A stretch of DNA of 64,000 bases from Adiantum capillus-veneris (GCA_014529385.2 CM043960.1:27605896-27669895), one strand, 5' to 3'; positions 21,414-32,029 are shown, numbered from the stretch's first letter. Program-made: numbers and translations. Notes: generated by a model from the sequence alone, not told the origin.

Positions 21414-22680
21414 CGAGCTTTCCATTAAATCTTAAACCTAAAATACAAGGTAGTCACTAAAGCTTACACCTAAGTGCAAAGTTACCATTAATGCTTAGCT
21501 TAAGAGTGCAATCTACCTTTGAAACTTAACTTAGTGATGCATAGATACTCTTAGCACTTAACCCTAATTGCGAGGTTTTCATTAAAGTTTAAACCTAAAA
21601 TATAAGGTAATCACTAAAGCCTACACCTAAGTGCAAAGTTACCATTAAAGCTTAGCTTCAGAGTGAAATAATACCTTGGAAGCTTAGCTTTATGATGCAT
21701 AGATACTCTTAACACCTAACTCTAATTGCGAGGTTTCCATTACAGCTTAAACCTAAAAATGCAAGGTAGTCACTAAAGCTTACACTTAAGTGAAAAGTTA
21801 CCATTAAAGCTTAGCTTACAAGTGCAAATCTACCTTTGAAGCTTAACTTTATGATGCATAGATACTCTTATCACTTGACCCTAATTGCGAGGTTTCCATT
21901 AAATCTTAAACCTAAAAACGCAAGGTAGTCACTAAAGCTTACACCTAAGTGCAAAGTTACCATTAATGATTAGCTTAAGAGTGCAAATCTACCTTTGAAA
22001 CTTAACTCAATGATGCATAGATACTCTTAGCACTTACCCAAAATCCCCTCCCTCCTTCTCCTTTCCCTTTTTTTCCCCACCCTTCTCTTTTCCTTTCTCC
22101 CACCCCCCCTAAAGTAATTAATGGCTTTACTCAAACAAGTCGTTTTGGGTACCTAATTGCGAGGTTTCCATTAAAGCTTAAACCTTAAATACAAGGTAAT
22201 CACTAAAGCTTAAACCTAAGTACAAAGTTAACATTAAAGCTTAGCTTACGAGTGTAAATCTACCTTTGAAGCTTAACTTTATGATGCATAGATACTCTTA
22301 TCACTTAACCCTAATTGCGAGGTTTCCATTAAAATTTAAACCTAAAAAATATAAGGTAGTCACTAACGCTTACACCTAAGTGCAAAGTTATCATTAAAGC
22401 TTAGCTTATGAGTGCAAATCTACCTTTGAAGCTTAACTTTATGATGCATAGATACTCTTATCACTTAACCCTAATTATGAGGTTTCCATTAAAGTTTAAA
22501 CCTAAAAAATACAAGGTAGTCACTAAAGCTTATACTTAAGTGCAAAGTTACCATTAAAGCTTAGCTTACGAGTTCAAATCTACCTTTTAAGCTTAACTTT
22601 ATGATGCATAGCTACCACTAATACTTAACCCTAATTCCAAGGTTACCACTAAAGCTTAAACCTAAAATGATGCACATAAA
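21414..22680. repeat. Tandem array with ~159-bp period, ~8 units
   Basis: The phrase GATGCATAGATACTCTTA recurs at 21536, 21694, 21853, 22012, 22283 and 22443, with a variant at 22603. Spacings are 158, 159, 159, 271, 160 and 160 bp. The 271-bp step equals one period plus the 113-bp insertion at 22037-22149. Each unit also has GCGAGGTTTCCATTAAA, ACCTAAAA.ACAAGGTAGTCAC and AGCTTAGCTTA.GAGTGCAAA phrases; AAGCTTA-like words appear several times per unit. Confidence 0.92.
22037..22149. mobile_element. 113-bp MITE-like insertion in the tandem array
   Basis: An insertion that interrupts one array unit. It begins CCCAAAA and ends TTTTGGG (7-bp terminal inverted repeat) and is bounded by TA on both sides (22035-22036 and 22150-22151). 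The inside is a pyrimidine-rich tract followed by a short AT-rich stretch. It has no coding capacity. TA flanks suggest a Tc1/mariner-like non-autonomous element, but the inverted repeat is too short to assign a family. Confidence 0.65.
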
Positions 22681-22689
22681 CCTTCCTAG

Positions 22690-23392
22690 TATTAAAACAC
22701 ATGGAATAATTAGTCCTACTATAGATGACGATCACCTCCTCTAAACAAGAGGGGATTGGGGTTGAAGTCCTTCTCGAAGAGATGTGAGGCTCAAGGAGGA
22801 AGGAAAGGGATTTAGGTTTGGCCTTCAAGAGAGGGAGAGAGCAAGAGCAAGGTTTAATGGAAACCTTAATTTACTTAAGCATGGCAAGTATGCAAGTAGC
22901 TTAGCAATATGTGTCTAAAATTACAAAGGAGACGGGGTGCTTATATAGGAAATGGTGGGTATTCTTTTCTCAATTCCTATTGGACCCCAATTCTCTTCTC
23001 AAATCCTGTTGGACCCCAATTCTCTTCTCAATTGCTATTGGATCCTAATTCTCTTCTTAATTCCTATTGGACCCCAATTCTCTTCTTAATTCCTATTGGA
23101 CCCCAATTTTCTTCTTAGTTCTTATCTCTTAACTTTATCTTTCAATCAAGTTAGTCCCTTTTTCTCCTAGTTCCTGATCTAGATCAGTTTCCACGCGGCT
23201 TTTGATGAAGAAGTATAAAAATAATCTTAATATTTTTGGAAAAATATATGGATATGTAATTTCTTATCTGAAATATCCTTGTCTTTTCATTTTGGAGTAA
23301 AGTCTCGTTGTCCCCATGACTTCTTTGTTGGTCTTTCTTTTTCTAGGATGAAAAAGTTCTGAATGGCTCTAGGGTTTAGGGAGGGACCTTAC
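22690..23392 (-). repeat. Probable LTR (minus strand) ending TGTAAGGTCCC
   Basis: On the minus strand sequence starting at 23392 reads TGTAAGGTCCCTCCC, a very common plant LTR start. TATA and CCAAT boxes lie 270-450 bp inside. It cuts the RNase H region of element E abruptly. Only this edge is clear; the true left end could include the tandem array or lie further left. No matching second LTR was found in the window. Confidence 0.5.
22941..23118 (-). promoter_or_regulatory. LTR promoter: TATA box with 29-bp repeated CCAAT box
   Basis: On the minus strand a TATA box (CCTATATAAGC, 22940-22949) is preceded by five tandem 29-bp units at 22976-23118. Repeat phase points are 22981, 23010, 23039, 23068 and 23097. 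Four units carry CCAAT and one (second from the left) CCAAC. The boxes sit roughly 35-155 bp upstream of the TATA box, normal spacing for CCAAT elements. It lies inside the LTR that ends at 23392. Confidence 0.6.
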
Positions 23393-23722
23393 AATCTCCA
23401 CGGAGAACAAGTAGGCATCTAGTAGATCATCGTCTACCCCTTTAGGTGATTCTCCTGAAACAATCCTTGACAAATGATCTGTTCTTTGATGTGTAGTACT
23501 CTTTTTTACAACCACAGTGAAATTAAATTCCAAAAGAATGATGAACCACCTCACTATTCTTCCTGTGCTGCATGGCTTGTTGACCAAGTACAACAAAGCT
23601 TGGTGGTCCACAAAGAACACAAACTTGTTGGCTAATAGATAATGTCTATACCTTTTAACGGAATAGATCATTCCTAATCCTTCCCTTTCTGTGGTAGTGT
23701 AATTCTTTTCTGCCATGTTCAA
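23393..23722 (-). pseudogene. Gypsy element E: RNase H domain, cut by LTR
   Basis: Minus strand: YTTTEREGLGMIYSVKRYRHYLLANKFVFFVDHQALLYLVN, RWFIILLEFNFTVVV and HQRTDHLSRI, a Ty3-type RNase H with its Glu (TEREGL) and Asp (VDHQAL) residues and the D.LSR end. The coding sequence stops at a DAYLFSVEIV-like point at 23393, where LTR sequence begins. The integrase of this element is missing. Confidence 0.8.
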
Positions 23723-24290
23723 ATGTTGGCTAGAATAAGAAATAGGAAAATCGATTTTTTGTCTCCTGGTTGAGCTAGTATACCACCTATGGCAAAATTG
23801 GAAGCATCTACATGTATGTGGAATATCTTATTCCAATCTGGTGCTTTCAATATTGGAGCTGAGGTGAGAGCTTGCTTTAGCTTCATGAAGGATTCTTCAC
23901 ATGCCTCGGTCCACTCAAAGTGTGTAATCAAGTTATACATGGGTTTTGCAATTATAGCATACATGTAAATGAACCGTTTGTAACATCCACAATGCCCCAT
24001 GAAGGCTTGAACCCCCTTGACTGTTGTTTGTCTAGGCAAATTAGCAATGATATGAATTTTTTCAATATAAATAGCTATGCCATTTTTAGACACTATATGT
24101 CCAAGAATTTTTCCTTGTCTACCCATGAATGTGTACTTTTAAGGATTTAAGAAAATCCTATAAAAGTCTACATTTTTCGAATACCTTTTTGAGGTGTTCA
24201 AAATGATCAGCCCGGGTTGATGAATGTACGCATAGATCATCCATATATACTTCCAAGAATTTCCTAAGGTATTCTAAAATCATGGCTCAT
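23719..24290 (-). pseudogene. Gypsy element E: reverse transcriptase, C-terminal half
   Basis: From right to left: VYMDDLCVHSSTRADHFEHLKKVFEKCRL (catalytic YMDD), a stop and a frameshift, then KILGHIVSKNGIAI, VKGVQAFMGHCGCYKRFI and ALTSAPILKAPDWNKIFHIHVDASNFAIGGILAQPG. This is palm end, thumb and RNase H start. The fingers half of RT is not present to its right: a GAA/TTC microsatellite and linker-type sequence follow instead. Confidence 0.8.
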
Positions 24291-24293
24291 CAA

Positions 24294-24329
24294 TCTTCTT
24301 CTTCTTCTTCTTCTTCTTCTTCTTCTTCT
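24294..24329. repeat. (TTC)n microsatellite
   Basis: Twelve TTC/CTT triplets at the point where the RT similarity of element E breaks off. On the minus strand they would encode a Glu or Lys/Arg run. Confidence 0.95.
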
Positions 24330-25140
24330 GTTAGGTCATTTGCAATATAGACATGCCCAGGCTCTTCTCCTAGTTCAGCAAGATCTATCTTTTTGCGTTT
24401 TCAGGCCCTTCCTAGGACTCACCTTGTTTTTGTAACTCCCTAACAGGTTGTTCGAATATGATTTTTCGATCTTGGAGAGTATATTTCTTGTAATGGGATG
24501 GAACATTTATTACATCTTTATCATCCTCTTCTGTGGTTTCCATTTCGGTTGTATATATCTTCTTTAGAGCTTTTTTCAACTCTTGATATTTCTTTTTCTG
24601 CTCAATTCATATTCTGGTTGGCTCCTTGTCCTCTTTGTTTGGCTTTGCTTGAGTATCCTTCGTTGTTTTTCTCAATGTTCTGAACATTTTTGGATTTTCG
24701 TTTGAAGGATATTTTTCAGTGATTCTGTTCTTGACACAATCATGTGCGTCTATTTGCATCAGGAATTGTGTTCTACTGGAGACTGATGGCATAGGTCTTG
24801 TTTTCACGTTTCTGGTGTCTCTTTTTCGTCTATACCATTTTTGTCTTTTCGATTTTTGGTTAGGAAAGTCAAAAAACTTTTCCTCCCCTCCTTTCAAGAT
24901 TTGCTTAGCTCTCACATGTTCTTTTTTTGACCCCAAATCTTCTGAGGTAGCTGAGTGTTCATCTAACCCATCTGTTGCATCGTAGTAGAGGTCTGAAAAG
25001 ACTTGTTGAGCTTTCACCAAGTCCTTGGGTTCCTCAATTTCATCTTTAATGTGAAGGATTGAAATCATTTGGATGGGAATTATGTCGTAGCCATCCTCAT
25101 TGAAAAATTAGAGTAGGCATAGACATATTCAAACATACAT
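24330..25140 (-). pseudogene. Gypsy element E: charged linker region
   Basis: Minus-strand stretch (main open part 24607-25068, 153 codons) rich in Lys, Glu, Arg and Asp with no catalytic motif. It lies between protease and RT, where related elements have a linker. I cannot assign a function. Stops at both ends show decay. Confidence 0.45.
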
Positions 25141-25149
25141 CCATTGTCG

Positions 25150-25422
25150 CTAACATTGTGGAAAGGGTTTAGGTACATAGGCTTCGTCTGTGCAATCCAT
25201 TTCTAAGGTACATTCTTCTCTTTTTAAGCTCCCGTTTTCTGAAGCTCCGCACATCCAAATAGGAGTGTCTTTGTTTAACAAAGAAGGAAGCTTAGTTTCA
25301 GCTGAAGAGGCTGAATCAAACTCTTGTATGGGTGTTTTCAAGACATCTCTATAAGTGTGATGTTTTAAATTAACCCTTGTTATAGATCCCACCTGCTTCA
25401 AGTACAGATAGTTGTTTCCCAA
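25150..25422 (-). pseudogene. Gypsy element E: region following protease
   Basis: A 90-codon minus-strand stretch that overlaps the end of the protease frame. No known domain. It contains YLKQVGSITRVNLKHHTYRDV and a short Cys/Trp motif. Its place directly after the protease suggests it is the continuation of the polyprotein after a frameshift. Confidence 0.45.
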
Positions 25423-26108
25423 TCTTGGATAAGTTGTACCTGCCGCATGAAAGGTCTTTCCAATATGATTTTGTAATTGAGTTTCTTCCCAAAGTCTACT
25501 ATGGCAAAAGTGTGCTGATATTCAATCCCATAGGAATTAACTATCACCTTTTCTAGCTGTCCTAAGGGTCTTTCAATATGTCTATTAGCCAATTGCAATT
25601 TCATTCGAGTTTGTCTAATGGCTGGTTGTCCGCACGATTCCCATACTGTTTTTGTGGCTATGGCTATGCCTGCTCCACTATCCAGTATTGCCATGATTTG
25701 AATGTCATTATATTTCACTGGAAGGGTGGTGTTTCCTTCTTCCCCTTCATAGTATTCTTCGACTTCGTTCATTGGAACAGATCGAATCTCTCTGTTATCC
25801 ATTTCATGTTTCAATCTTTCCAAAAATTTTACGATGAGCCCCGTTATCCCCTTCTCTAGGGTTTTCTGTAGGTCATTCCATAAATATGGTCTGATTGTTA
25901 ACAGTTCTCCCAAAGTAAGAGTGCATTGGATGGGTGTATATATGATTGAATGAATGTTGTCTACTTCTAGGGTATGTTCCGCTCTTTTTATTTGAGTGGT
26001 CTTACACACTATGGATTCATCTTTGTTATCTCCCAAGTAAGAGGGTAATGTTATCAAGGTCAATGGTTTAGACATTCCTGAAGCTTCAGATCTGAAATCC
26101 CCGTACAA
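25398..26108 (-). pseudogene. Gypsy element E: aspartic protease
   Basis: A 236-codon minus-strand frame. Active site IMAILDSGAGIAIATKTVW (DSG), a flap-like QLANRHIERPLGQLEKVIVNSYGIEYQHTFAIVDFG, and ILERPFMRQVQLIQDW, which stands for the usual ILGRPW-type box with Gly replaced by Glu. This is a retropepsin of the plant gypsy kind and lies between the gag zinc knuckle and the linker. The Gly-to-Glu change could impair folding. Confidence 0.8.
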
Positions 26109-26111
26109 GGA

Positions 26112-26636
26112 TTATACATCCATGTCCATATTAGGAGGTAGGTTGTCCAACCAAACTTCGTCTATAGGAGCTGACTTTAGAGCTAGGCTCCCATCATTGA
26201 TCTCTCGAACGTTCTCCCATAAGTGTCCTGGCCAGTCTTCCTCTATGAATGGAATTCCGTCTAAGGCATCTTCATTGTCTGGCACTACAAGTTCTGGTTC
26301 TTTTGTTTCAAGGTGGGGTTCTACCACCGCTTTGGACTTTTCTTTAGTTTCTCTTACCACAAGCTCTTCAGGTTTTGCAATACTTTGAAGCTTGGGTTTT
26401 TGTTTTTCCAGCATCTCTTTCGTGATTCTTACCAAATTTTGATAAGCTTCAAGCTTAGCTGCTTCCATGTCTGGAGAGGGATAATCTTTCCATTTGTTTT
26501 CGATGTTTGGCCCTGCTTTAAGTCCTGCTTGGTAAGCTTCCAAGGCTGCATTAATAGGCTCAAAAATTTTATCAACCAAAATTGATCCTCTAGATTTCAC
26601 GATTGTTTCTTTGATTTCTCTTTCAGTTTCTTTCAC
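26112..26636 (-). pseudogene. Gypsy element E: gag C-terminal spacer
   Basis: A 174-codon minus-strand stretch, Glu/Lys/Pro-rich with a helical N-terminal half (KETEREIKETIVK, AALEAYQAGLKAG) and an acidic end (EEDWPGHLWENVREI). No enzyme motif. It lies between the zinc knuckle and the protease. Confidence 0.5.
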
Positions 26637-26837
26637 ATTTTTTGGAATAGATTTTTTTCTTTCTCCTCGATTTCAGCCCGTTGTTTTTGTTTTCTCATCT
26701 CCTACCTTTTGCTTCTACTTCTTTGAGAGGAAATTTTTGTATTCTCTAAATCATTAGAGGAGTTGTGTTTCTTTTTCTTAGCCTGAGCTCTAGTGATTAC
26801 CTTGACTGGAACAATCGCTTCACCCTCAGATGAGCTA

Positions 26838-27336
26838 CTAGGTATCACTTGGACTACATTTACTACTATTTTTCCCTTGTTTAAAGGATTTTTGGGACAA
26901 TCTTATGGGAAGTGTCCTCCCTTTTTGCAACATTATATGCAAAAAAGCTTCAATTGGCTTAAGGTTCTTGTCAGGCTCTGGGCATTCATTTTTGCAATGA
27001 TCATCTACACCACAGTTGTGACAGTTTCTCGTTCTTGGCTTAATCATGGGTCTTACCATAGGAGGTCTAACACCTTGATTAGCTACATAATACATTGGTG
27101 CGAGCTCTTGTGGAGCATAAGTCACAGGCTCTTCCATTGGTGGTGGATGTGAATTATACCAATCTTCTTCTACCAATACTGTAGATGGACTAGGCTCAGC
27201 ATAAGGTGTAACAGGCACAAGTGCTTGTTCATCTATGACTCCCTCAGGATGCTTGTACTTTACAGGGACTGCATTATGTCCTGGATACGAAGGTTGTTGA
27301 CCCAACACATGTTGAGTTCTTTGAGCTCGTGCCATG
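26838..27336 (-). pseudogene. Gypsy element E: gag zinc knuckle, split by copia K
   Basis: A minus-strand frame with a Pro/Tyr/Val-rich segment and a zinc knuckle NCHNCGVDDHCKNECPE, a CCHC box in which the fourth ligand sits in the usual place. It is the downstream half of the gag interrupted by element K. The upstream half is at 32736-33560, and the two flank copies of CCATG join it. Confidence 0.75.
27332..27336. repeat. Target-site duplication CCATG, left copy
   Basis: CCATG directly left of the TGTTAAG start of element K. The right copy is at 32731-32735. Five bases is the usual size for Ty1/copia. Confidence 0.9.
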
Positions 27337-28079
27337 TGTTAAGTATGGAGCCTGATTTACCCTTGGGATTTTTTGTGGTAAAAGCGCACATTTGTAAGGC
27401 CCCCATTATGAGGAGAAGCCATGATGCGTGAAGAAAAATCACTCGCCGGAAACCAAAATTTTCACGGCCTGACTTTTTTTTTCCCTCGTTGGAATATTCC
27501 TTTTTTCCGGAATATTATGGCCAGACGGCGGCCGAAAAGTGGTCGGAAAACAACCGTCGGTTGGCTCGTGGTTGGTAGTCAATGGCCGGTGGCCGGTGTT
27601 CGAAAGTCAATGGCCAGTGTGGCTGGTGGCCAAATTCAAAAGCAGACTTGTCTTCTCAAGGGCAGCCACACATGGGCGGATTGGAGGGTCCGATTTGGAC
27701 TTATTCGCACAAGGGCGGCTACACATGGCTGCCTCTCATGAGAGAGGGCAACCCTTTCGGCCTATAAAAGGAGGCCATTTCTACACACATTTCATATAGT
27801 GTGAAGTTGATGCAACAAGGTGAGTGTGACGTGGTGAGAGTGAAGCAAGGCGGGAGCTCCATTAAGGGTTTAATCCCTTTGTAAAATACTTCTTCTTTTG
27901 AAGTGCTAAAGCCATTGGGTGGCTGCTTTCCCGTGGACGTAGCCCACATTGGGTGAACCACGTATATCGTGTGTACTCTCTCTCTCTCTCTCCTCTATAA
28001 TCTCTTGTGTGTGAAATCTATCTCTCTCCATTAAGTAATCTACTCAAATATCTATTTAGCTACGTCTTATTTCTTAACA
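27337..28079 (+). repeat. 5' LTR of copia element K (743 bp)
   Basis: Starts TGTTAAG and ends CTTAACA (7-bp inverted ends). TATAAAAGG at 27763-27771 is preceded by the palindrome CTCTCATGAGAG (27734-27745), and by a GCCGGTGGCC-rich region. A CT microsatellite lies near the 3' end. The 3' LTR is shorter: it lacks 80 bp near its end (corresponding to 27962-28043) and differs in the AATATTATGGCC region. Confidence 0.93.
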
Positions 28080-28080
28080 A

Positions 28081-28098
28081 CTGATATCAGAGCAAGGT
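28081..28098 (+). other. Primer-binding site of copia element K
   Basis: CTGATATCAGAGCAAGG, one base after the LTR, a two-mismatch form of TGGTATCAGAGC, the initiator-Met tRNA primer site. Confidence 0.8.
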
Positions 28099-28152
28099 TT
28101 GCTCAAAGCTAAATTATCTCAAGGAAAGGATTCCTTGAATTGACTGGGAGTT

Positions 28153-28953
28153 ATGGTGGAGGAAGGGAAGCTCAAGATTGAGAAGTTCAACGGCAAAAAC
28201 TACCAACATTGGAAGATGAAGATTGAAGACTATCCCTACAAGAAGGACCTCTATTTGCCACTAGGTGTTCTTGCAAAGAAGCCCGCAACGATGGCAGATG
28301 AAGCATGGATTGTCCTTGATCGAAAGGCACTGGGAACAATCCGGTTAAGCTTGGCATCAATGGTGGACTTCAATGTTTCGGAGATGAAGACCACGGAGGA
28401 CTTGATGAAGTTACTTGACGATTTCTATGAGAAACCATCGGCATCCAATAAGGTATTTCTTATGAAGCGCTTGTTCAATCTAAAGATGGCAGAGAATGGT
28501 TCAGTTGCAGAACACCTAAATGACTTTAACACAAACATAAGTCAACTTCGATCGGTGAAAATCAATTTCGATGACGAAGTGCGAGCTCTCCTTATACTAT
28601 CATCTCTACTGGATAGTTGGGATAGCCTTGTGATGGCAGTAAGTAATTCTATTTTTAGCACAAATACTCTTAAGTTTGATGATGTTGTGGGTATTCTCCT
28701 AAGCGAGGAAATACGAAGGAGAAGCACATGAGAATCATCAAGTGCTGCACTGTCAATAGAAACAAGAGGAAGGCCTAAAGAGAGGTTCAAAAACCAAAAG
28801 GGTCGTGATTGCTCGAGACAGAGAAAATTACGCACAAAGTCAGTTCTTGAATGCTGGAACTATGGCAAGAAGGGCCACGTCAAGAAGGATTTCTGGTCCA
28901 AGAAGAAGAAGGAGACTGAGTCTCAAGACAACAAGACAACATCGGAGGCCAAT
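28153..28953 (+). pseudogene. Copia element K: gag with zinc knuckle
   Basis: Starts with ATG at 28153. KFNGKNYQHWKMKIEDYPYKKDL, AWIVLDRKALGTIRLSL, LMKLLDDFYEK and LKMAENGSVAEHLNDFN are the classic copia gag. One TGA at 28729-28731 interrupts it, and the same frame continues to a zinc knuckle ECWNYGKKGHVKKDFW at about 28852-28899. The canonical CCHC box has lost two ligands: second Cys to Tyr and last Cys to Phe. Frame 1 then runs on into the protease without a break, so gag and pol were one frame. The TGA is consistent with a C-to-T change of an Arg CGA codon. Confidence 0.88.
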
Positions 28954-29388
28954 GTGGCAGGTAAAGTAGAGCAAGATGCTCCAATTCTCTCATTAGAAAA
29001 CGTGTCTAATTCCTGGATAGTAGATTCAGGGGCTTCATTCCATGCGACACCACACAAGAAACATTTCCAAGACTACACCAAAGGTAATTTTGGGTATGTA
29101 TACTTCGGAGATGATGAAGCTTGTGAGATTGTCGGCAAAGGTACAGTTTCTGTCAAAACTGCTAACGAAAATGAATGGAAGCTTAAAGATGCTAGGCATG
29201 TTTCTTCTCTTCGGAAAAACTTGATCTCTACAGGACAATTGGACGATAAAGGTCACAACATTGCATTCGAAAACAAACGGTGGAAGATCTCAAAGGGATC
29301 TTTGGTGGTTTCCAAGGGAGAAAATGTCGGTACACTTGTGTACTACGAGCACGCAACCTTCAGCTTGTGCAGCAACTACAGAGGTTGA
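28954..29388 (+). pseudogene. Copia element K: protease
   Basis: In frame with gag. SWIVDSGASFHATPHKKHF holds the active-site DSGA; CEIVGKGTVSVKT, LKDARHVSSLRKNLISTGQLDDKG and IAFENKRWKISKGSLVVSKG follow, all standard for copia. A frameshift between about 29340 and 29390 moves the continuing integrase into frame 2. Confidence 0.9.
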
Positions 29389-29390
29389 CA

Positions 29391-29914
29391 GTGCGGTGTG
29401 GCACTACCGGCTTGGGCATATGAGTGCCAAAGGAATGCAAATCCTTCAAACAAAGAAGCTTCTACCAGGTTTGAAAGAAGTGGACTTAGAGTTTTGTGAA
29501 GATTGTGTTTATGGTAAACAAAAGAGGGTAAAATTTCAAAAATCAGGAAATGAAAGAAAAAATTAAAAACTTGAGTTGGTTCATTCTTATGTTTGGGGTC
29601 CTACAAATACACCATCACTTGGTGGCTCATTGTACTATGTAACATTCATAGACGATGAGACTAGAAAAACATGGGTTTATGTCATGAAGAATAAATCCGA
29701 TGTATTTTCCATATTTCAAAGGTGGAAAGCCTTTGTGGAGAATGAAACAGGTACCAAGGTTAAATGCCTCAGATCCGACAATGGAGGCGAATATTGCAGC
29801 CAAGCTTTTGAAAGCTTTTGTGCTAGCAATGGCATTCGGAGGCAAAGGACAACCCCAATGACACCTCAACAAAATGGGATTTCGGAAAGGATGAACAGGA
29901 CAATCATGGAGTGA
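29391..29914 (+). pseudogene. Copia element K: integrase
   Basis: Frame 2. VWHYRLGHMSAKGMQIL with FCEDCVYGKQ is the HHCC zinc domain. After a TAA at 29564, LELVHSYVWGPTNTPSLGGSLYYVTFIDD begins the catalytic core. The first catalytic Asp, expected in the HSDVWGP position, is Tyr (TAT). The second (CLRSDNGGEY) and the Glu (QQNGISERMNRT) are present. A TGA at 29912 ends the stretch. Missing first acid plus two stops mean no active integrase. Confidence 0.9.
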
Positions 29915-30580
29915 CCACGAAGCATGTGGCTACATGCAGGCCTACCGCTTGAGCTTTGGGCGGAAGTTGTAAGTACGTCTGTGTACTTAATCAATCGGTC
30001 ACCCTCAATGACATTGGATGGGGGAGTTCCAGAAGAGGCATGGACAGGTAAACCGGTGAATTATGCATTTCTTAGAGTGTTTGGGTGTGAGGCTTTCATG
30101 CACATGGATAGAAGCCTAAGATCAAAGCTAGATGCAAAGTCCAAAAAGTGTTTCTTCATTGGCTATGGAGAAGGTGACTTTGGGTATCGCCTATGGAATC
30201 CTGCAGATGGTAAAATCTTAAGGAGTAGGGATGTAATTTTTAACGAACAAAATATGTACAAAGATTACTTGGAAAGAAAACAAACAAAAGAAACAGGTGA
30301 TGAGTACATGGAGCTTGAGGACGGTGAAGACTCAAGGACTGCAAATGGTGACAATGTGCAACAACGTCAACCAAATGAGGAGCCTCAACCTATTCCCCGA
30401 AGATCTACAAGAGCAAGTAGACCTCCAGAAAGGTTTGTTCCTTCTTTCAACCATCTCTTGATCTCAGATTCTGGAGAGCCGGAATCATACGAAGAAGCTA
30501 TGCAACATGAATTCAAAGAAGAATGGACAAAGAGCATGCAATTGGAGATGGACTCACTACATCGCAACTAAACATGGGAG
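29915..30580 (+). pseudogene. Copia element K: integrase C-terminus and linker
   Basis: Frame 2 continues: GLPLELWAEVVSTSVYLINRSPS, FLRVFGCEAFMHMDRSLRSKLDAKSKKCFFIGYGEGDFGYRLWNP, SRDVIFNE, then an acidic linker and RRSTRASRPPERFVPS. TAA at 30569 (AAA-to-TAA type) lies just before TWELVELPKGK of the RT. Confidence 0.9.
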
Positions 30581-32029
30581 TTGGTTGAGTTGCCTAAAGG
30601 TAAGCGGGAACTTCAAAACAAATGGGTGTTCAAGCTGAAGGAAGAAGAAGGTGGGAAGAAAAGGTACAAGTCTAGGCTTGTGGTAAAAGGGTTTTCTCAA
30701 AAGAAAGGTATTGACTTCAATGAAATATTTTCTCCTGTTGTAAAAATGAACTCAATTAGGCTTGTCTTAAGCCTTGTGGCTGCTCATGATTTAAATCTCG
30801 AGCAAATGGATGTAAATACGGCATTCCCTCACGGTGACTTAGAGGAGGAAATCTACATGCTTCAACCAAAGGGATATGAAGTAAAAGGTAAGGAGAAAAT
30901 GGTTTGCAGATTAAAGAAGAGCTTGTATGGTTTAAAGCAAGCATCAAGACAATGGTACTTGAAGTTTGATCGATGGATGTTGGATCATGGATTCACAAGA
31001 TGCAACTCGGATCACTGCGTCTACACGAAGAATTTGGGAGATGGGAAATTCATCATCCTAATGTTGTATGTTGATGACATGTTGATTGCAAGTGCTAACA
31101 TGCAGGACATCAAAGACCTAAAAGAGGAGCTGTCTAAATCTTTTTCAATGAAAGATTTAGGTGCTACAAAGAGGATACTTGGTATGAAAATATCAAGGGA
31201 CAGGACGAAGAAGACAATAAAGCTATCTCAAGAGGATTACATCAAGAAGGTACTAGAAAGGTTTGCAATGAAAAATGCAAAACCAGTTTCTACACCTTTG
31301 GCTGGTCACTTTAAACTAACGAAGGATATGTGTCCAAAGACACAAGAGGAGATAGCCTATATGTCTAAAGTTCCATATGTTGTGGCGGTAGGTTCTCTAC
31401 TGTATGCTATGGTCTGGACAAGGCTAGACATTGCACATGCAGTGGGAGTTGTGAGTAGGTTCATGGATAACCCAGGTAAAGAGCATTGGCAAGCTGTGAA
31501 GTGGATACTTAGGTATCTAAAAGGGACAACAACAAATCCTTTGTATTTTGGAGGAATTGATATTTTTCTAGAACGGTATGTTGATGCAGATATGGCAGGT
31601 GACAAAGATACTCGAAGGAGCACTACTGGCTATGTGTTCACGGTTGGAGGCACAACAATAAGCTGGGATTCAAAGCTGCAGAAAGTGGTTTCACTTTCTA
31701 CCACGGAAGTAGAGTATGTAGCAATGACGGAGGCAAGCAAGGAAATTCTGTGGCTTCACAGATTCTTAGAAGAGCTTGGATTCAAACAAGACAATTGTGT
31801 CTTGTACAATGATAGCCAAAGCGCTATCCATCTTGCGAAGAACTCAGCCTTTCATTCAAGGACAGAGCACATTGAGGTGAGATATCACTTCATACGCACT
31901 CTTTTGGAAGAGGGACAACTAAAGATAGAAAAGGTGCATACAAGTGAAAATCCTGCAGACATGTTTACAAAGGTGGTCAACAAGGAGAAGTTGAGCTTTT
32001 GCTCATCTTCAATCGGCATTCAAGGATAA
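30581..32029 (+). pseudogene. Copia element K: reverse transcriptase and RNase H
   Basis: A 482-codon open frame 2 with no break. RT: LQNKWVFKLKEEE, LVVKGFSQKKGIDFNEIFSPVVK, QMDVNTAFPHGDLEEEIYM, LKKSLYGLKQASRQWYLKFD and catalytic YVDDMLIAS. RNase H: ERYVDADMAGDKDTRRSTTGYVF, SLSTTEVEYVAMTEASKEILWL, LYNDSQSAIHLAKNSAFHSRTEHIEVRYHFIR, then the ADMFTK end. All catalytic acids I know for these domains are visible. The first codon is a normal internal position; upstream coding belongs to the same polyprotein. This part is well preserved, so the insertion is not ancient. Confidence 0.93.

Noticed and set aside
22909-23118. Repetitive 69-codon frame (LLDPNSLLNSYWTP)
   Set aside because: It is the 29-bp CCAAT repeat read in translation; 29 is not a multiple of three and the frame rotates.
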